Shown: positions 44,015 through 51,644 of the stretch, piece by piece
How positions within the stretch are numbered: position 1 is the stretch's first letter
Layout: every line of letters begins with the position of its first letter
Made by a program: the position numbers and the translations under genes
Assembly: GCF_001953865.1 (NCBI RefSeq)
Contig: NZ_MQUQ01000014.1
Location: 56,849-120,848 of the forward strand
Direction of reading: 5' to 3'
DNA from: Amycolatopsis coloradensis
Lineage (GTDB): Bacteria; Actinomycetota; Actinomycetes; Mycobacteriales; Pseudonocardiaceae
Length of the DNA stretch: 64,000 bases
The notes under the pieces: generated by a model
Database searches by the model: none
What the model was told of the DNA's origin: nothing
Seen by the model: only the letters and a program-made list of their open reading frames with translations

Positions 44015-45216
44015 GTGTGGACGCGTCGACCGGTACGTGGCTCGGACGGACGATCGAGCTGGAGGTCGGCGCGGTGGCGCACGGCGGGCACTGCGTCGCG
44101 CGGGCGGAGGGGCGGGTCGTGTTCGTGCGGCACGCGCTGCCCGGCGAACGCGTCCTGGCCTCGGTCACCGAGGACAAGGGCGGCTCGTTCTGCCGCGCCG
44201 ACGCGATCGAGATCCTAGAGGAGTCACCGGAGCGGGTGAAGCCGCCGTGCCCGCTCGCGGCGCCGGGGGAGTGCGGCGGCTGCGACTGGCAGCACGCCAC
44301 CCCCGGGCACCAGCGTGAACTCAAGGCCGCCGTGGTCATGGAGCAGCTGAAGAGGATGGCCGGGATCGAGCGCGAGGTCGTCGTCGAAGCGCTGGAGGGC
44401 GGCTCGCTGGACTGGCGCAGCCGGGTCCGGCTCGTCGCGGGCAAGGACGGCCGCGCGGGTTTCCGGGCGCACCACAGTCACCGCGTGATCCCGATCGACG
44501 ACTGCCCGATCACCGTCCCCGGCGCGCTCGATGACGTCGTTTCGCGGAACTGGCGGCCCGGCAGCGAAATCGAGGTCACCAAGGACGGCGAGGGGCACGT
44601 GCATCTCCGTGACCTGTCGACGGTCCACGGGAAGACCAAGTCCCGGCAGCTGGCGGGCGGGCTCGCCGTCCAGCACGCGGCGGGCCGCGACTGGCGCCTG
44701 GACGCCCACGGTTTCTGGCAGGTCCACCCGGCCGCCGCGGACACCCTGGCCGCCGTCGTCGCCGAATGGGCCGAAGCCCCGCGCGACGGCGTGGCCTGGG
44801 ATCTGTACGCCGGTGTCGGCCTCTTCGCCTCCGTGCTCGCTTCGCAGGTCGGCCCGGGCGGGCGGGTCTTGGCCATTGAATCCGGCCGCCGCGCCGTGTC
44901 GGACGGTGAGGAGAACCTGGCCGACCTCCCCCAGGTCCGCTGGCGCTCCGGGCGCGTCGAGCATCTGCTGGCCGATGCCCCCAAACCCGTCGACGTCGTC
45001 GTCCTCGACCCGCCGCGCAAGGGCGCGGGCAAGGCCGTCGTCGAGTCGATCGTCGAGGGTTCGCCGGACCGGGTCGTCTACGTGGCGTGCGACCCGGCGG
45101 CACTGGCCCGCGACATCGCGCTGTTCGCGGAGCACGGGTATGGGCTCAGCGACCTGCGTGCTTTCGACGCTTTCCCGATGACACACCACGTCGAATGCGT
45201 TGCGTTGTTGCAATAA
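44011..45216 (+). CDS. TRAM-domain RNA (uracil-5)-methyltransferase, RumA/TrmA-like
   Basis: 401-residue SAM-dependent RNA methyltransferase. N-terminal TRAM domain (residues 10-70), iron-sulfur cluster cysteines C80, C88, C91 and C165 as in RumA, SAM motif DLYAGVGLFASVLA, then DPPRKG and the catalytic VACDPAALARD with the nucleophilic Cys. The target is probably a uridine in rRNA or tRNA; TRAM and Fe-S together favour rRNA. ATG 44011 overlaps the permease stop. Same position as Rv2689c. Confidence 0.93.
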   Translation: MSVDASTGTWLGRTIELEVGAVAHGGHCVARAEGRVVFVRHALPGERVLASVTEDKGGSFCRADAIEILEESPERVKPPCPLAAPGECGGCDWQHATPGHQRELKAAVVMEQLKRMAGIEREVVVEALEGGSLDWRSRVRLVAGKDGRAGFRAHHSHRVIPIDDCPITVPGALDDVVSRNWRPGSEIEVTKDGEGHVHLRDLSTVHGKTKSRQLAGGLAVQHAAGRDWRLDAHGFWQVHPAAADTLAAVVAEWAEAPRDGVAWDLYAGVGLFASVLASQVGPGGRVLAIESGRRAVSDGEENLADLPQVRWRSGRVEHLLADAPKPVDVVVLDPPRKGAGKAVVESIVEGSPDRVVYVACDPAALARDIALFAEHGYGLSDLRAFDAFPMTHHVECVALLQ

Positions 45217-45330
45217 CGGTGAATTCGTAGACCGTCGGAATGGCTGAGTCCCTTTTGACTTGTCCGGGTGCCGGGTGCTCGCTAACTTGAGTCTCGTTGT
45301 TTCCGAAAACGCGGAGAACGGGAACTCGCA

Positions 45331-45432
45331 GTGCGAATCACGAATTATTTGACGTCAGTTTGCGGCGATTGTGACGGTAAAGGCTGCGCCGGTTGCGACG
45401 GGCATGGCACGATCACCATCGTGGAGGACTGA
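45331..45432 (+). CDS. Small CxxCxGxG zinc-finger-like ORF, 33 aa
   Basis: GTG 45331 opens a 33-codon frame reading VRITNYLTSVCGDCDGKGC then AGCDGHGTITIVED, a double CxxCxGxG-type motif (C11, C14, C19, C22) as in the DnaJ zinc finger, in a protein of 33 residues. GGGA lies 8 nt upstream. The stop at 45432 is 4 nt before the GTG of the next gene, whose GGAGG ribosome site (45423-45427) lies inside this frame, so the two are coupled. Too short for routine gene finding; plausibly a real peptide. Confidence 0.6.
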   Translation: MRITNYLTSVCGDCDGKGCAGCDGHGTITIVED

Positions 45433-45436
45433 CCCA

Positions 45437-45793
45437 GTGCTCCCGTCAATGCTCCCTCCCGGGGTCACCGCGCAGGAAATCAGCTATCGGAACGGCCGGA
45501 AGCAGGTCATCTACACGGCGCCGTACCCGTCCGAAGGTCCGGTTCTCGTGCAGGACCTGCTGGGGCGGCAGGCGTGGGTGTTCATGTACGCCCACTTCGT
45601 CTTCACCTGGGCCGAAGGCGCGGTCCAGGTGCAGGTCAGTCACGGCACGTTGAGCGGGCCGAAGATGCCGCTGTGGCAAGGGGTCAGTATCCCCGGCTTC
45701 TGGTCTGGGCCCACATTGGCGAAATTCGGACGGGCGTGGGCGCTGGAGCAGATGTCCGGCAGGCGCGGTACTCCGGCCGTCATCACCGAGTGA
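45437..45793 (+). CDS. Hypothetical protein, 118 aa
   Basis: Not recognised. From GTG 45437 the protein is VLPSMLPPGVTAQEISYR with a strand-rich, aromatic middle (RQAWVFMYAHFVFTWAEGAVQVQVSHG). No signal peptide, membrane helix or catalytic motif. The start was set at 45437 by the GGAGG 9 nt upstream; ATG 45449 is the alternative. Coupled to the 33-aa CxxC ORF. Its 3' end overlaps the convergent GNAT gene by 11 nt. Confidence 0.7.
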   Translation: MLPSMLPPGVTAQEISYRNGRKQVIYTAPYPSEGPVLVQDLLGRQAWVFMYAHFVFTWAEGAVQVQVSHGTLSGPKMPLWQGVSIPGFWSGPTLAKFGRAWALEQMSGRRGTPAVITE

Positions 45794-46448
45794 TTCCGAG
45801 CACCGGCAGGCAGTCGTGGACGGCGACGAGTTCGATGTCGCCGCGCCGCCGCGCGGCCCACTGCTCGCGGGTCAGCCTCCATTGCTTGATCTCCGCCGGC
45901 TCACCGCGACGGGTGTCCCAGGAGACGCCGTTCGGCTCGTAACCCAGAGCTTGGGAGACGCGATTCGAGGCGTGATTGTCGAAGAAGGCGTCGCTGCCTG
46001 CTTCACTAGCTCCGAACCCGTCGAAAGCGAGATGCAGCACCGCCTGCCGCATTTCCTTGCCCAAACCGCTGCCCCGCAGATGCGGATCGAGCCAGGAGAA
46101 GGTGGTGACCGTTCCGAATGTGGCGAAGTCGGTGCCGATCAGATCCTGCATGCCCACCGGCTCGCCGTCGACGACCACGACGAAGTACAAACGCCAGTGG
46201 CTCGCGCTGACTCGGCCTCGGCCCAGCCACACCCCGCGTAGCCAGCGCCACTCGCGCTCCGGGCTGTCCTCGTAGAGGGAGGCCGGATCGTCGAAAGGCC
46301 AAGGAGGCTCCGTGACCACGCCCTTGCGGACCGTGGGGACCAAACGCTCCAGGAGTTCGTCCGTCGCGCCGAGTAAGGACAGCCGGGGTGTGTGCACCCG
46401 CACGTTTAACGGCGGATACGCGGACAAAGGCGAGGCTGTCGTCGGCAT
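45783..46448 (-). CDS. GNAT N-acetyltransferase
   Basis: 221-residue acetyltransferase of the RimJ/RimL type: TPRLSLLGATDELLERL opening, WRLYFVVVVDGEPVGMQDLIGTDFATFG strands, and DPHLRGSGLGKEMRQAVLHLAF (acetyl-CoA loop RGSGLG) plus NHASNRVSQALGYEPNGV (motif B). Substrate unknown; modification of protein N termini or antibiotics is usual for the subfamily. ATG at 46448. Single gene. Confidence 0.88.
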   Translation of the reverse strand: MPTTASPLSAYPPLNVRVHTPRLSLLGATDELLERLVPTVRKGVVTEPPWPFDDPASLYEDSPEREWRWLRGVWLGRGRVSASHWRLYFVVVVDGEPVGMQDLIGTDFATFGTVTTFSWLDPHLRGSGLGKEMRQAVLHLAFDGFGASEAGSDAFFDNHASNRVSQALGYEPNGVSWDTRRGEPAEIKQWRLTREQWAARRRGDIELVAVHDCLPVLGITR

Positions 46449-46637
46449 GGGCGCGACGATAGGGCTCGGCTCGCGGGGAGCGCATCACATATTTGGGGCC
46501 GAGGCGCCCGGCCGGCGATTCGGGTTCTCTTGAGGGGAAGTTGAATGTGGGGTGTCGGGGTCCCTGCGGGAGAGGGACGCTTCTCGGCGGCTGCCTGGCC
46601 GGTTGATTCCCCTATGTACGGTTGCTGCGGCAAAGGT
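46449..46637. other. Non-coding gap
   Basis: Between the GNAT start and a series of palindromes. It presumably holds the GNAT promoter. I see no supported gene and no clear repeat in it. Confidence 0.4.
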
Positions 46638-46686
46638 CGAGCGGGGAAGATTCAGGACGTTCAACGTCCTGAATCTTCCCCGCTCG
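46638..46686. repeat. 23-bp perfect hairpin with 3-nt loop
   Basis: CGAGCGGGGAAGATTCAGGA begins the left arm (46638-46660); the right arm (46664-46686) is its exact complement; loop TCA. The stem is far longer than needed for termination. It stands 179 nt after the GMC gene stop on the minus strand, so it may be an inserted repeat unit rather than that gene's terminator. Confidence 0.7.
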
Positions 46687-46745
46687 GCTGTGTGTGTGGG
46701 GGGGGCATGGGCAACGGTTCGAGACCGCGCCTGCGACAGGACTCT

Positions 46746-46796
46746 GCGACGTGTCGTCCGGCTGGACACGCGCGTCGTCCACCCAAGCACGCGAAA
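46746..46796. repeat. Partial copy of the 21-bp repeat array
   Basis: Two 21-bp units (46746-46766 and 46767-46787) and a partial third matching the right half of the array at 14909-14999, including ACGCGCGTCGTCCACCCAAG and the closing CACGCGA. No inverted left half is present here. Confidence 0.65.
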
Positions 46797-46825
46797 CGCC
46801 GCCTAGCGAGCCCTGGAGCACCAAA

Positions 46826-46849
46826 TCGCAAGTAGTCGACTACTTGCGA
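46826..46849. terminator. 24-nt perfect palindrome, family C copy 2
   Basis: TCGCAAGTAG, TCGA, CTACTTGCGA: identical core to the hairpin at 19976-20001 (CGCAAGTAG-N4-CTACTTGCG). It lies 16 nt after the GMC dehydrogenase stop codon on the minus strand and would serve as its terminator. Confidence 0.65.
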
Positions 46850-46864
46850 AGGGCAGGGCGGAAG

Positions 46865-48418
46865 TCAGGAGCGCGCGTCCTCCTTCAGCATGTCCGCGCA
46901 CCGTTCGCCGATCGCCATCGTCGTGATGCACGGGTTCACCGCGACCAGGAACGGCATCGCCGAACCGTCGGCGACCCGCAGGCCCTCGACCCCGCGCACC
47001 CGCAGCCGCGCGTCCAGCACGGCCGACGGGTCCCCGTCTCCGCCCATTTTCGCGGTGCAGGAAGGGTGATAGACGGTGTTGTGCGTCTTGCGCAGATAGT
47101 CGGCGATCTCGTCGTCGGTCTTGACGTCCTTGCCGGGCGCCAGTTCCTTGCCCGCCCATTCGTCGAGGGCGGGTTGTTCGGCGATCTTGCGCGCCAGTTT
47201 GATGCCGTAGGTCATCACGCGCATGTCGTGCTGATCGCTGAAGTACCGCGGGTCCACCTTCGGCTTGTCCCGGTAGTCACGGCTGCGCAGCCGCACGGTG
47301 CCGGTCGAACGGGACCGCGTGACGTTCGGCGTCAGGCAGAAACCGTTCTCGGTCGTCGGGTAGCCCTGCCGCAGGGTGTTCATGTCGAACGGCACGGAAC
47401 CGTAGTGGAACATCAGGTCCGGCCGGTCGAGGCCTTCTTCGGTGGTGGTGAAGATGCCGATTTCCCACCATTGCGTGGATTCCGTCACCATCGGCTGGAG
47501 CGCGTCCCACTGGATGACGCCTTCCGGGTGATCCTGAAGGTTCTCGCCGACGCCGGGGGAGTCCACGAGCACGTCGACACCGACCTCGCGCAGGTGAGAA
47601 GCGGGGCCGATGCCCGACAGCATCAGAAGCTTCGGGGTGTCGATGGCGCCGGAGGACAAGATGACCTCGCGCCGCGCCCGCAGCGGAACGCCGTGGATCA
47701 GGTCGTCGGCCAGGTATTCCGCGCCGGTGCAGCGTTTGCCGTCGAACAGCAGCCGCCGGACGCGGGCGCCGGTGATGATCTCCAGGTTCGGCCGCTTCCC
47801 GATGATCGGGTGCAGATAGGACACCGACGCCGACGAGCGGGTGCCGTCCTCGCGTGCGTTGATCTGGAACCAGTTCGCGCCGTGCGTCACGGTCTTGCCG
47901 GAGTTGAACTCGGTCCGCGGGATGCCCGCCTGCTCACACGCTCGCAGCAGCGCGACGCCGGTCGGGTCGTTCGGCGGCACCGAGCGGATGGTCACCGGGC
48001 CCGAGCGGCCGTGGTGGTCACCCGGGCCGTCATTGGTCTCAAGACGTTTGTACAGCGGGAAAATATCCTTGGCCGACCAGCCGGGCAGGCCGAGTGACGA
48101 CCATTCGTCGAGGTCTTCCGCCGGTGCCCAGAACGCGATGCACGAGTTGTGCGACGAGCAACCGCCGAGCACACGCGCACGGGCGTGGCGCAGGAAGGAG
48201 TTGCCGGATTCCTGCGGTTCGACCAGATAGTCCCAGTCGTACCCGGATTCGAGCAGCGCCATCCACTTCGTCAGTTCCAGCACCGCCGGGTCGTCCACAT
48301 CGGACGGTCCGGCTTCCAGGAGCGCCACGGTGACGTCCGGGTCTTCCGAGAGTCTCGCCGCGACCACCGAACCCGCCGTCCCGCCGCCGACGACGATGTA
48401 GTCGAACTCTCCGGTCAC
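46865..48418 (-). CDS. GMC oxidoreductase, choline dehydrogenase-like
   Basis: 517-residue FAD enzyme. DYIVVGGGTAGSVVAARLSE is the FAD-binding site (6-25), ARVLGGCSSHN the GMC signature 1, and SSGAIDTPKLLMLSGIGP signature 2; the active-site pair sits in YHPSCTAKMG and VNPCITTMAIGE. The likely substrate is choline or another amino alcohol given the aldehyde dehydrogenase and permease upstream. Its GTG overlaps the permease stop (48415-48418). If choline is the substrate, the product line is betaine aldehyde to glycine betaine. Confidence 0.88.
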   Translation of the reverse strand: MTGEFDYIVVGGGTAGSVVAARLSEDPDVTVALLEAGPSDVDDPAVLELTKWMALLESGYDWDYLVEPQESGNSFLRHARARVLGGCSSHNSCIAFWAPAEDLDEWSSLGLPGWSAKDIFPLYKRLETNDGPGDHHGRSGPVTIRSVPPNDPTGVALLRACEQAGIPRTEFNSGKTVTHGANWFQINAREDGTRSSASVSYLHPIIGKRPNLEIITGARVRRLLFDGKRCTGAEYLADDLIHGVPLRARREVILSSGAIDTPKLLMLSGIGPASHLREVGVDVLVDSPGVGENLQDHPEGVIQWDALQPMVTESTQWWEIGIFTTTEEGLDRPDLMFHYGSVPFDMNTLRQGYPTTENGFCLTPNVTRSRSTGTVRLRSRDYRDKPKVDPRYFSDQHDMRVMTYGIKLARKIAEQPALDEWAGKELAPGKDVKTDDEIADYLRKTHNTVYHPSCTAKMGGDGDPSAVLDARLRVRGVEGLRVADGSAMPFLVAVNPCITTMAIGERCADMLKEDARS

Positions 48419-49926
48419 TGTACTGCCTCCTCGGGAAGTGCTTCCGCGGCGTGATCGGCGAGGACGCCGCTCTTGTGCCGCAGGACGAACCAGTAATACG
48501 CGAAACCGACGATCGCCACCGCCCCGACGAACAGCACGGCCCCCCATTCGAGGTACCAGTGATACGGCTCGGTCGCGTTGTAGACCTCGCGCCGCGGCCA
48601 CGCCAGGTTCACCACGATCGCGCCGCCCCACAGCACGCCGAGGATGTTGACCGGCAGGCCCAGTTTGCCGAGGGAGAAGTACCGGGTGCCTTTCCCTTTC
48701 GGCGGGGGCCACTGCCCGCGCAGGCGCTTGACCAGCATCGGGATGGTGACCAGCAGGTACGCCAGGTAGATCATGATGATGCCGATGCTGGTGATCACCG
48801 TGAAGATCTGCGGCTGGCCGACGTTGACCACCAGGATCAGCACCGCGATGACCCCGGAGACGATCGCGGGGATCACCGGCGTCTTGGTCTTCGGTGACAC
48901 CCGTGCCAGATGCTTCCCGGCGGGCAGGTTGTTGTCCCGGCCCATCGCGAACATCATCCGGATCGACGCCGATTGCACGGCCAGGTTGCACACCGTGATG
49001 GCGATGACGACCGCCAGCAGGAAGATCGTGCCGAACGTGCTGCCGAGGACGTCGAGGACGATGAACTGGAGTCCGCCCGTGGCGATCTCGGGGTTGTTGA
49101 TGTCACCGACGGCCATCAGCGCCAGGATCAGGATCAGCCCGCCGATGACGAACGACGCGATCAGCGCGCGCAGGATCGCCTTGGGCGCGTTCTTGCGCGG
49201 ATCGTGCGATTCCTCGCCGAGCGAACTGGCCGTGTCGAAGCCGTACATGACGTAGGTCGACGCGAGCGAGGCGACCAGGAAGGCCCCGAAATAGCCCCAC
49301 GGCTGGTCGGCGCCGGTGTTGTTGGTCTGCATCACGACGTCGGGGCCGCGCGTGATGTTCACCGCGAGCGCGATGATCAGCAGCACCGCGGCGACCAGTT
49401 CGATGAACACCCCGGCGCTGTTGATCCGGGCCATCAGCTTGACGCCCCACGCGTTCACCAGCGTGGTGAACAGGATCAGGACGGTGCCGAGGATGACCGC
49501 GTTCACCGCGCTGTCGCCGGAGAACGAGAAGAACGACGAAATCTGGGGGAGCGTGATCTGGTACGCCAGCGCGACGGCGGCGATGCTGACGATCGACGCG
49601 GTCAGCATCATCCACCCGGCCATCCAGGCGACGTGCGGGCTGCCGAGCCGTTTCGACCAGTTGTAGATCGAGCCGGCGACCGGGTAGTGCGCGGCCAGTT
49701 CGGCGAACGACAGCGCGACCATGAGCTGGCCGACGAACACCATCGGCCATGACCACCAGTAGGCGGGCCCGCCGAAGCTGAAGCCGAAGTAGAACAGCTG
49801 GAAGGTGCCCGTCAGGATCGAGATGTAGCTGATTCCGGCGGCGAAGGTGTGGAAATTGCCGAGCGTTCTTTCGAGTTCCTGTTTGTAGCCGAAACCGGCG
49901 AGGCCGTCGTCGGAAGGATTACTCAT
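48415..49926 (-). CDS. APC-family amino acid/amine permease
   Basis: 503-residue permease with about 12 helices, resembling the eukaryotic BAT1/GABA-permease-like branch. Signature segments: RTLGNFHTFAAGISYISILTGTFQLFYFGFSF, PVAGSIYNWSKRLG, SFVIGGLILILALMAV and MYGFDTASSLGEESHDPRKNAPKAI. Substrate may be choline-derived, GABA or a polyamine. Sits between aldehyde dehydrogenase (gap 15 nt) and GMC dehydrogenase (4-nt overlap), clearly one operon. Confidence 0.88.
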   Translation of the reverse strand: MSNPSDDGLAGFGYKQELERTLGNFHTFAAGISYISILTGTFQLFYFGFSFGGPAYWWSWPMVFVGQLMVALSFAELAAHYPVAGSIYNWSKRLGSPHVAWMAGWMMLTASIVSIAAVALAYQITLPQISSFFSFSGDSAVNAVILGTVLILFTTLVNAWGVKLMARINSAGVFIELVAAVLLIIALAVNITRGPDVVMQTNNTGADQPWGYFGAFLVASLASTYVMYGFDTASSLGEESHDPRKNAPKAILRALIASFVIGGLILILALMAVGDINNPEIATGGLQFIVLDVLGSTFGTIFLLAVVIAITVCNLAVQSASIRMMFAMGRDNNLPAGKHLARVSPKTKTPVIPAIVSGVIAVLILVVNVGQPQIFTVITSIGIIMIYLAYLLVTIPMLVKRLRGQWPPPKGKGTRYFSLGKLGLPVNILGVLWGGAIVVNLAWPRREVYNATEPYHWYLEWGAVLFVGAVAIVGFAYYWFVLRHKSGVLADHAAEALPEEAVQ

Positions 49927-49941
49927 CGGCTTTTCCCGTCT

Positions 49942-51426
49942 TCAGTTGGACGCTGGCTCCCCTGAGAACCAGCGCTGTGGTTCGGGCCGAAGGTTCTGAT
50001 AGATGTGCTTGGCCTCCACGTACTCGGCCAGACCGGTCGGGCCCAGCTCGCGCCCGAAACCGGATTGCTTGTAGCCGCCCCATTCCGCCTGCGGCAGGTA
50101 CGGGTGGAAGTCGTTGATCCAGATCGTGCCGTGCCGCAGCCGGTTCGCGACCCGCTGCGCGCGCGAGGCGTCGGAGGTGAACACCGCGCCCGCGAGGCCG
50201 TAATGCGTGTCGTTGGCGATACGGACGGCGTCGTCCTCGTCGGTGAAGGTCTCGACGGTGAGCACCGGGCCGAACGATTCGTCGACGACGGCGCTGCTGC
50301 CCTGCTTCACGTGGTCGAGGATGGTCGGCAGGTAGTAGTGCCCCTTCGCCAGCTCACGATCGTCAGGGCGTTTGCCGCCGGTGCGCAGGACGGCGCCTTC
50401 TTCGAGCGCCGCGGCGACATAGCGTTCGATCTTCTCCAAATGGGCGGCCGAGATCAGCGGACCGGTTTCAGCCTTCGGGTCGAAAGGTCCACCCAGTCGG
50501 ATGAGTTCGGCGCGGCGGACGAGTTCGTCGACGAACCTGTCGTGCCACTCCTCTTGGACGATCAGCCGCGCGCCCGCCGAGCAGACCTGTCCGGAGTGCA
50601 GGAACACCGCGGTCAGCGCGTAGTCGACGGCGGTGTCGAAGTCCGAGTCGGCGAAGACGACGTTCGGGTTCTTGCCACCCAGTTCCAGCGCGACCTTCTT
50701 GACGGTCGCGGCGGCGGACGCGGCGATGATCTTCCCGGTCGCGAGCCCGCCGGTGAACGAGACGAGATCGACATCCGGATGCTCCGAAAGAGGCGCCCCG
50801 GCCTGCGCGCCCGCTCCGAGCACGAGGTTCGCGACGCCGCCCGGCAGGCCGGCCTCGGTCAGCAGCCTCATCAGCATGATGCAGGTGTGCGGCGTCAGCT
50901 CGCTGGGCTTGAGGACGAAGGTGTTGCCCGCGGCGAGGGCCGGGGCGACCTTCCAGATCGTCTGCAGGAGCGGGTAGTTCCATGGCGTGATCAGCCCGCA
51001 GACACCGACCGGTTCGTGCACGATCCGGCTGAACGCGTCCGGGTTGCCGGTGTCGACCACGCGGCCGGCGTCGTTGGCGGCGAGTTTGCCGAAGTAACGC
51101 AGGCACGCGGCGATGTCGGCCATGTCGTACTTGCTCTCGACCAGCCGTTTCCCGGTGTCGAGCGACTCGGCGCGGGCGAAGGCCTCGGTGTCGCGGTCGA
51201 GCAGGTCGGCGGCCTTGAGCAGCAGGTCACCGCGTTCGGGCGCCGGGGTGTTCGGCCAGGGCCCGGTTTCGAAGGCCTTCCGAGCGGCGGCGATGGCCGC
51301 TTCGGTGTCCTCGCGAGTGCCTTCGGCGACCTCCGCGACCAGCGATCCGTCCGCGGGACAGCGGATTTCCCGGCGACCACCGCCGACCGCGTCGACCCAT
51401 TCGCCACCGATGAAGAAATCCGCCAT
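49942..51426 (-). CDS. Aldehyde dehydrogenase, betaine-aldehyde type
   Basis: 494-residue NAD(P)-dependent aldehyde dehydrogenase. WNYPLLQTIWKVAPALAAGNTFVLKPSE is the cofactor site, FTGGLATGKII the Gly motif, LELGGKNPNVVF the catalytic Glu region and GQVCSAGARL the nucleophilic Cys. Together with the GMC gene it would oxidise an alcohol via aldehyde to the acid (choline to glycine betaine is the classic pair). ATG 51426 has GGAGGG upstream (a TTG one codon earlier is unlikely). Divergent from dxs across 218 nt. Confidence 0.9.
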   Translation of the reverse strand: MADFFIGGEWVDAVGGGRREIRCPADGSLVAEVAEGTREDTEAAIAAARKAFETGPWPNTPAPERGDLLLKAADLLDRDTEAFARAESLDTGKRLVESKYDMADIAACLRYFGKLAANDAGRVVDTGNPDAFSRIVHEPVGVCGLITPWNYPLLQTIWKVAPALAAGNTFVLKPSELTPHTCIMLMRLLTEAGLPGGVANLVLGAGAQAGAPLSEHPDVDLVSFTGGLATGKIIAASAAATVKKVALELGGKNPNVVFADSDFDTAVDYALTAVFLHSGQVCSAGARLIVQEEWHDRFVDELVRRAELIRLGGPFDPKAETGPLISAAHLEKIERYVAAALEEGAVLRTGGKRPDDRELAKGHYYLPTILDHVKQGSSAVVDESFGPVLTVETFTDEDDAVRIANDTHYGLAGAVFTSDASRAQRVANRLRHGTIWINDFHPYLPQAEWGGYKQSGFGRELGPTGLAEYVEAKHIYQNLRPEPQRWFSGEPASN

Positions 51427-51644
51427 CAAACCCTCCGAAACCGGCTCCTGCTCAACCGTCGATCAGCGATTATCGCGGCCACCCGACGTGACCGCTACTT
51501 GGCAAAAGAGACCATGTTCACACCTTCGGGTGCCGTGTGGTGATTTTCTGACATGTGACCCGTGACGCGGTGGACGGAAGGCTCTCAGGTGCCCTCCGTA
51601 GACTGGCCGGAACGGCGGAATGAGGAACCAGGCGAGGTGGGAGA

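Noticed and set aside
45255-45288. TTGACT...TAACTT as promoter of the CxxC peptide
   Set aside because: Spacer is 22 nt, too long for a normal sigma-70-type promoter.
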